In this document: positions 60,306 to 64,000 of the stretch, piece by piece | Position numbering within the stretch: position 1 is the first letter of the stretch | Layout of the letters: each line of letters begins with the position of its first letter | DNA from: Lutraria lutraria | Lineage: Eukaryota > Mollusca > Bivalvia > Venerida > Mactridae | Direction of reading: 5' to 3' | Assembly (NCBI GenBank): GCA_964023205.1 | Contig: OZ026844.1 | Coordinates: forward strand, 7,519,340-7,583,339 | DNA: 64,000 bases | The notes under the pieces: generated by a model | Database searches by the model: none | Told to the model about the DNA's origin: nothing | The model's input: only the letters and a program-made list of their open reading frames with translations | Program-made: the position numbers and the translations under genes

Positions 60306-62904
60306 CTCTCACACGATAAACAGAATTAAAGAACGCAATTAGTGATTACATACGAACTCCAATATTCACGTTTCTAACTCAAACAGACCTGTTCCAAGTA
60401 GCTTCGATTGGTGCTAAACCCTACTTTGCCAGTAGGCTCGTTCATTAGGAACGGACTATTAGATCTCTTGTCGTTGGAATCAATATAATACCATCCGTGG
60501 GGCCTACAGACTGACGCACGAATGAGTGTGAATACATTTGTTTATAAGCACCGTACATGTACATTGAATTCTGTTTAAACATTTTGTGTCGTGTACGTGA
60601 ATGCTCTCTTTATTTTAAATATTAAAACAAGGTCATTGATATCACTAGTGTAAATAAATGACAATGTAAGAAATAAGTTCTACAATAAATAGCACAACTA
60701 ATTTGTAATCAGTAGACGAATACATTTTTTACGATGAGACAATACGTCAATACGATTCAAATGACGATCTTTATGAACTTATATCATTTGTATCGAATTC
60801 ATACATCAACTTTTATAATTATTAGATAAATACAATAAATTTATATTCAGAATGATACAGGAACGTGGTTCGGAGCAGTGAAGTACGATTTACTTCTAAA
60901 AACAAGTTTAATTAAAAAAATACTTAGAGCTTATATCGAATCAAACTTTTGTTTAAAATGTGAAATAAACCATTTTTTACTGACACCCTTGCCAAATAGT
61001 CATTCATACGTCATAAACTATTCATTAACTATTCATGTAAAGTTCAAGAAAAATCCATGATTTCATGAATTCTATTAGAAGGGGGAGAGACACCGATTTG
61101 TGATATTTAATATTCATGCGCCATTCTGAAGCGGGTTCGAATCCTATTTGCATCACATAAACCTCACATTTTTTCCACGAGAAACAGTGAGATGAATCTA
61201 TGTTAACATAAATTTCATGTATTCTAATTTTGTGTGAACCATTCAAAATTAATACAACATTTCATGCAGTAAGTTCCTAAAACAATAAAACTTTATGAGG
61301 AACACATTTTAGGCACTGTATATCGTTAATTAAAGCATATTAAACCATTTCAAATAGATTTAGAATAAACAGGTAACATAAGATGGTGCGCATGCATTCA
61401 TACAAACATGCATGCAAACATAAAGCATGAACAATTGAATAAGTGAAGCAAAAGGCATTTCTCAGATACGACCACGTTTCCGTTTATATTTGCTCTAGTA
61501 CTTTAGCGATAAAAAATAATTTAGCATTTAAATTGAAATAAATAGCTTTAAGAGAAAGTATAATTAAAAACCTAATTTTGACATCAATGCTAGTTTTTGG
61601 AATGTTAAGCAAAGCTGGAGATTTACGTAACAATAAATTGTACCAGCCTATTAAGCGATCACAAGTTACAGACAATTTAAGGCAATCACGGAACACTCTA
61701 AAAGCCATTAAGTTCTCATTTTTTAACAAAATGCTCAACTAACCTTAAGCCAAATGTGTGTCCAATGTATAATAAGTTATCCTGAACGAGTTAACAATAA
61801 TATACATACTTTAGTCGTTATCTATACAACCATGTTTAAATAAGAATTTACCTTTGGTGTATAAAAGCACACACGATATATATGTTAGGACGCACTAAAT
61901 TAAATAAAGAACCGTTTTGTGATTAAATTTTCAAAGGTGGCTTATATACTGTAGGTCCTTAAAGTGACATTTGAAGGACATACTTTTTTTGTACAAGTGA
62001 CACTTTCAACATCCTTACATCAACGTCTGTGCATAGGACATCATTCGTCTTTGTAAATAGCACCTAGATTTTTGTATTCACGTACAAAGCAGTTGTTATT
62101 CAACGATTGACAGTGTGGCGTAATGCTGTTTTTGTGGTTGAAAAAATAAGAAAATGCATTATGACTCATAATACAGGTGCATTTGACATTTCCCTATACA
62201 ACATTATAAAAAGTCTAAATTCACAAACCCTTTTCATTATAAAAAACAGTAAGCTATTTCAAGAAGTTTGAATACAGAGTCATGTCACTTCTAAAGTTAT
62301 TTTTATGTCAAGAACTTTTTAATCTGACTTTGAATTACTTCAATGTAATTCTGTGGCTTATCCCCAATGGAGCAAAATATATTATTTGGAAATGCGATCG
62401 TCTTCTAAAAACAGATTTTCTGTTCAACGAAAGCCGTATTCGTCCGATTTAATTTTACATTATTAATTTTAATGACGACTGCCAATCGCCTAGGTTCGTA
62501 TGCGCACCATTAATGCGCATGGTGAATGCGCGCGCATTGAATTCTTGAAAACAAACTCAACATTCGGCAAATCATTTTTTCTCGAACTTTTATACAAATA
62601 AAGGTTTCAGCACTGACGGTGTAAATTATAAAAAAACATTTGACACGTTCTTGTCTTAGACACACCTTGATGCGCGATTTTGTCACGGTACTGTTTTACA
62701 TCGTCATGGCAACCGATGACAAGCCAGTCACTGTTATAGTGTAATTGCAACTTTAAGTGCTAATTTGTTATACTTTCCGAGCACAGGTGTAACATTTGAA
62801 TGATACTATTAGTCTTTTATCAAGTACGCATGACATGCAGCATGATCACAATGGAATAAAATACAGTATTACCTCGTAATCAAGATAGACAAAATGCTTT
62901 TTAA

Positions 62905-62990
62905 TACAGTGTAACTTCTGAAAACCTGCCACCCACGGGACCGGACAAAATGTCCGGATTTTTGGAAGTTTCCGGAATTCAGAAGTCTAA
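62905..62990. mobile_element. Pogo-like CCGGA element, family C, truncated
   Basis: Starts tacagtgtaacttctgaaaa and contains gaccggacaaaatgtccgga. The right end is not recognisable. Confidence 0.65.
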
Positions 62991-63377
62991 AATTATCTGA
63001 ACAAGTACAGACGTTAAACAATTTTTTTCTTGTGAAAATAGGGAAATCATTATTTATGCATAAACAGTATGGTGCTATTTTTTCTGAGACATGATGCAAA
63101 AATAAACATTTATAAGATTTATTAATCAAAATCTAACATTTTCTCGAATGTACAACAGTTTAATACAATTTTGCTTACAATAACGAACCAGCCAAAATTG
63201 TTAATGAGTGTAAATATTTAGGAATATATTTTTGTAATTTAAGTGGTTCATTATATATATTGTACATACATTTTTTTTATTTTTTAGAAAACCATAAAAA
63301 ATAGGTTTGCGTTATAATGAGACGTGCTGTACTTCACTGTACTGCGCTGCGCTGCTATTCAAAGCAACAGTAGCAAG

Positions 63378-63527
63378 TACAATAAAACTCCTCAATACCG
63401 GACCAATCCTGGACCGGGTCAAACGTCCGACTTTCTGAGAATTCCGGATTTCAGAGAACTTTGATGATTTCAGAAAAAAAATCGTCCGATTGTCAGAGAA
63501 ATCTGGTTTCCAGGGGGTTTGCTGCAT
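63378..63527. mobile_element. Pogo-like CCGGA element, family C
   Basis: Starts tacaataaaactcctcaata and ends ggtttccagggggtttgctg. Interior has gaccgggtcaaacgtccgac. Confidence 0.8.
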
Positions 63528-63684
63528 TAAATTGGAAAGAAACATGCAGAAAATGTCAATTTTAATTAATAATACATACATATGTAAATATATTTTCACC
63601 TTTACAGATATAACTGAGGTCCGGATCTTTTACGTGTATAATCTAATCTAATTAAAGGCGTATACATTTCCTCATAGAATACCC

Positions 63685-63848
63685 ATCCAATGGAACAAGC
63701 GTTTGAAGTAGCAAAATTATGTTGTCGTTGAGAAGTTGTTGCTCTATAGAGATTACATTGATAGTTCAGTGCAGTGGAAAAAAGCATGCTGATGTTGAAG
63801 GGAGGTTGTTGCTAAAGAGAGGGCCACTCTATCGAGATCGTTCTGATT
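63685..63848. mobile_element. MITE-like element, family B, degraded ends
   Basis: Contains gttgtcgttgagaagttgtt, gggaggttgttgctaaagag and gggccactctatcgaga in family B order. Confidence 0.7.
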
Positions 63849-64000
63849 TACTAACAGGTCATGCTTTAACATTAAATGACGTGTTTCATTTATTGACTAG
63901 TCAGCGAAAATTAAGTAAGATAATCTAAGACCCTTTAAAGACGTTTTCGGTAGTTCGCTACATTTTTTACATAAATATATAGGAAAGAATTAAAACTGAT

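Larger units (their letters stand above)
57351..64000. other. Upstream flank of the globin gene, no coding exon found
   Basis: No coding exon was recognised in the last 6.6 kb. Frames at 59380-59613, 60878-61246 and 61484-61738 have no domain or splice support. The untranslated first exon and promoter of the globin gene should lie here, but I could not place them. SINE and MITE-like copies are listed separately. Confidence 0.5.

Overview
This is an AT-rich, intron-rich animal nuclear sequence, most likely from a bivalve mollusc. There are no operons or ribosome-binding sites. Coding exons are short, flanked by GT...AG introns, and embedded in dense short interspersed repeats. The bivalve assignment is inference. 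It rests on a globin whose distal-to-proximal histidine spacing matches ark-clam haemoglobins, and on a secreted SOD-like protein of the kind known from bivalve haemolymph (pernin, cavortin/dominin). Short non-autonomous transposons in many families also fit.

Four multi-exon genes were assembled by hand from splice sites. All exon phases join without an internal stop. (1) Minus strand, 4202-7745: three exons encoding a 90-residue protein with a signal peptide, a short ectodomain, one membrane helix and a short tail. (2) Plus strand, 9979-35439: sixteen exons encoding a 511-residue TPR protein of unknown function. (3) Plus strand, 39349-52172: six exons encoding a 1279-residue secreted protein. 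It has a signal peptide, a Cu/Zn superoxide-dismutase-like domain that has lost most metal ligands, and then about 1,100 residues in one 3.4 kb exon. That tail becomes extremely Asp/Glu-rich and ends in about sixteen 22-residue repeats. (4) Minus strand, 55180-57328: a three-exon, 164-residue globin with introns at the canonical B12.2 and G7.0 positions and a 5' untranslated intron. Genes 3 and 4 converge tail to tail about 3 kb apart. A tRNA-Phe(GAA) gene sits inside an intron of gene 2 at 28503-28574.

The rest is non-coding. Several families of short inverted-repeat elements (MITE-like) recur. Three of them share a TACAGT..AACC-type terminus (pogo/Tigger-like). There are at least five families of tRNA-derived SINEs. 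Other repeats are a 1.5 kb foldback element, a 27-bp minisatellite of about 39 copies, an 84-bp triplicated repeat carrying CACGTG boxes, and several microsatellites. Most of these lie in introns. No gene was found from about 680 to 4085, from 35.8 to 39.3 kb, or from 57.4 kb to the end.

The most notable content is the SOD-like/acidic-repeat fusion protein, for which I know no exact described counterpart.
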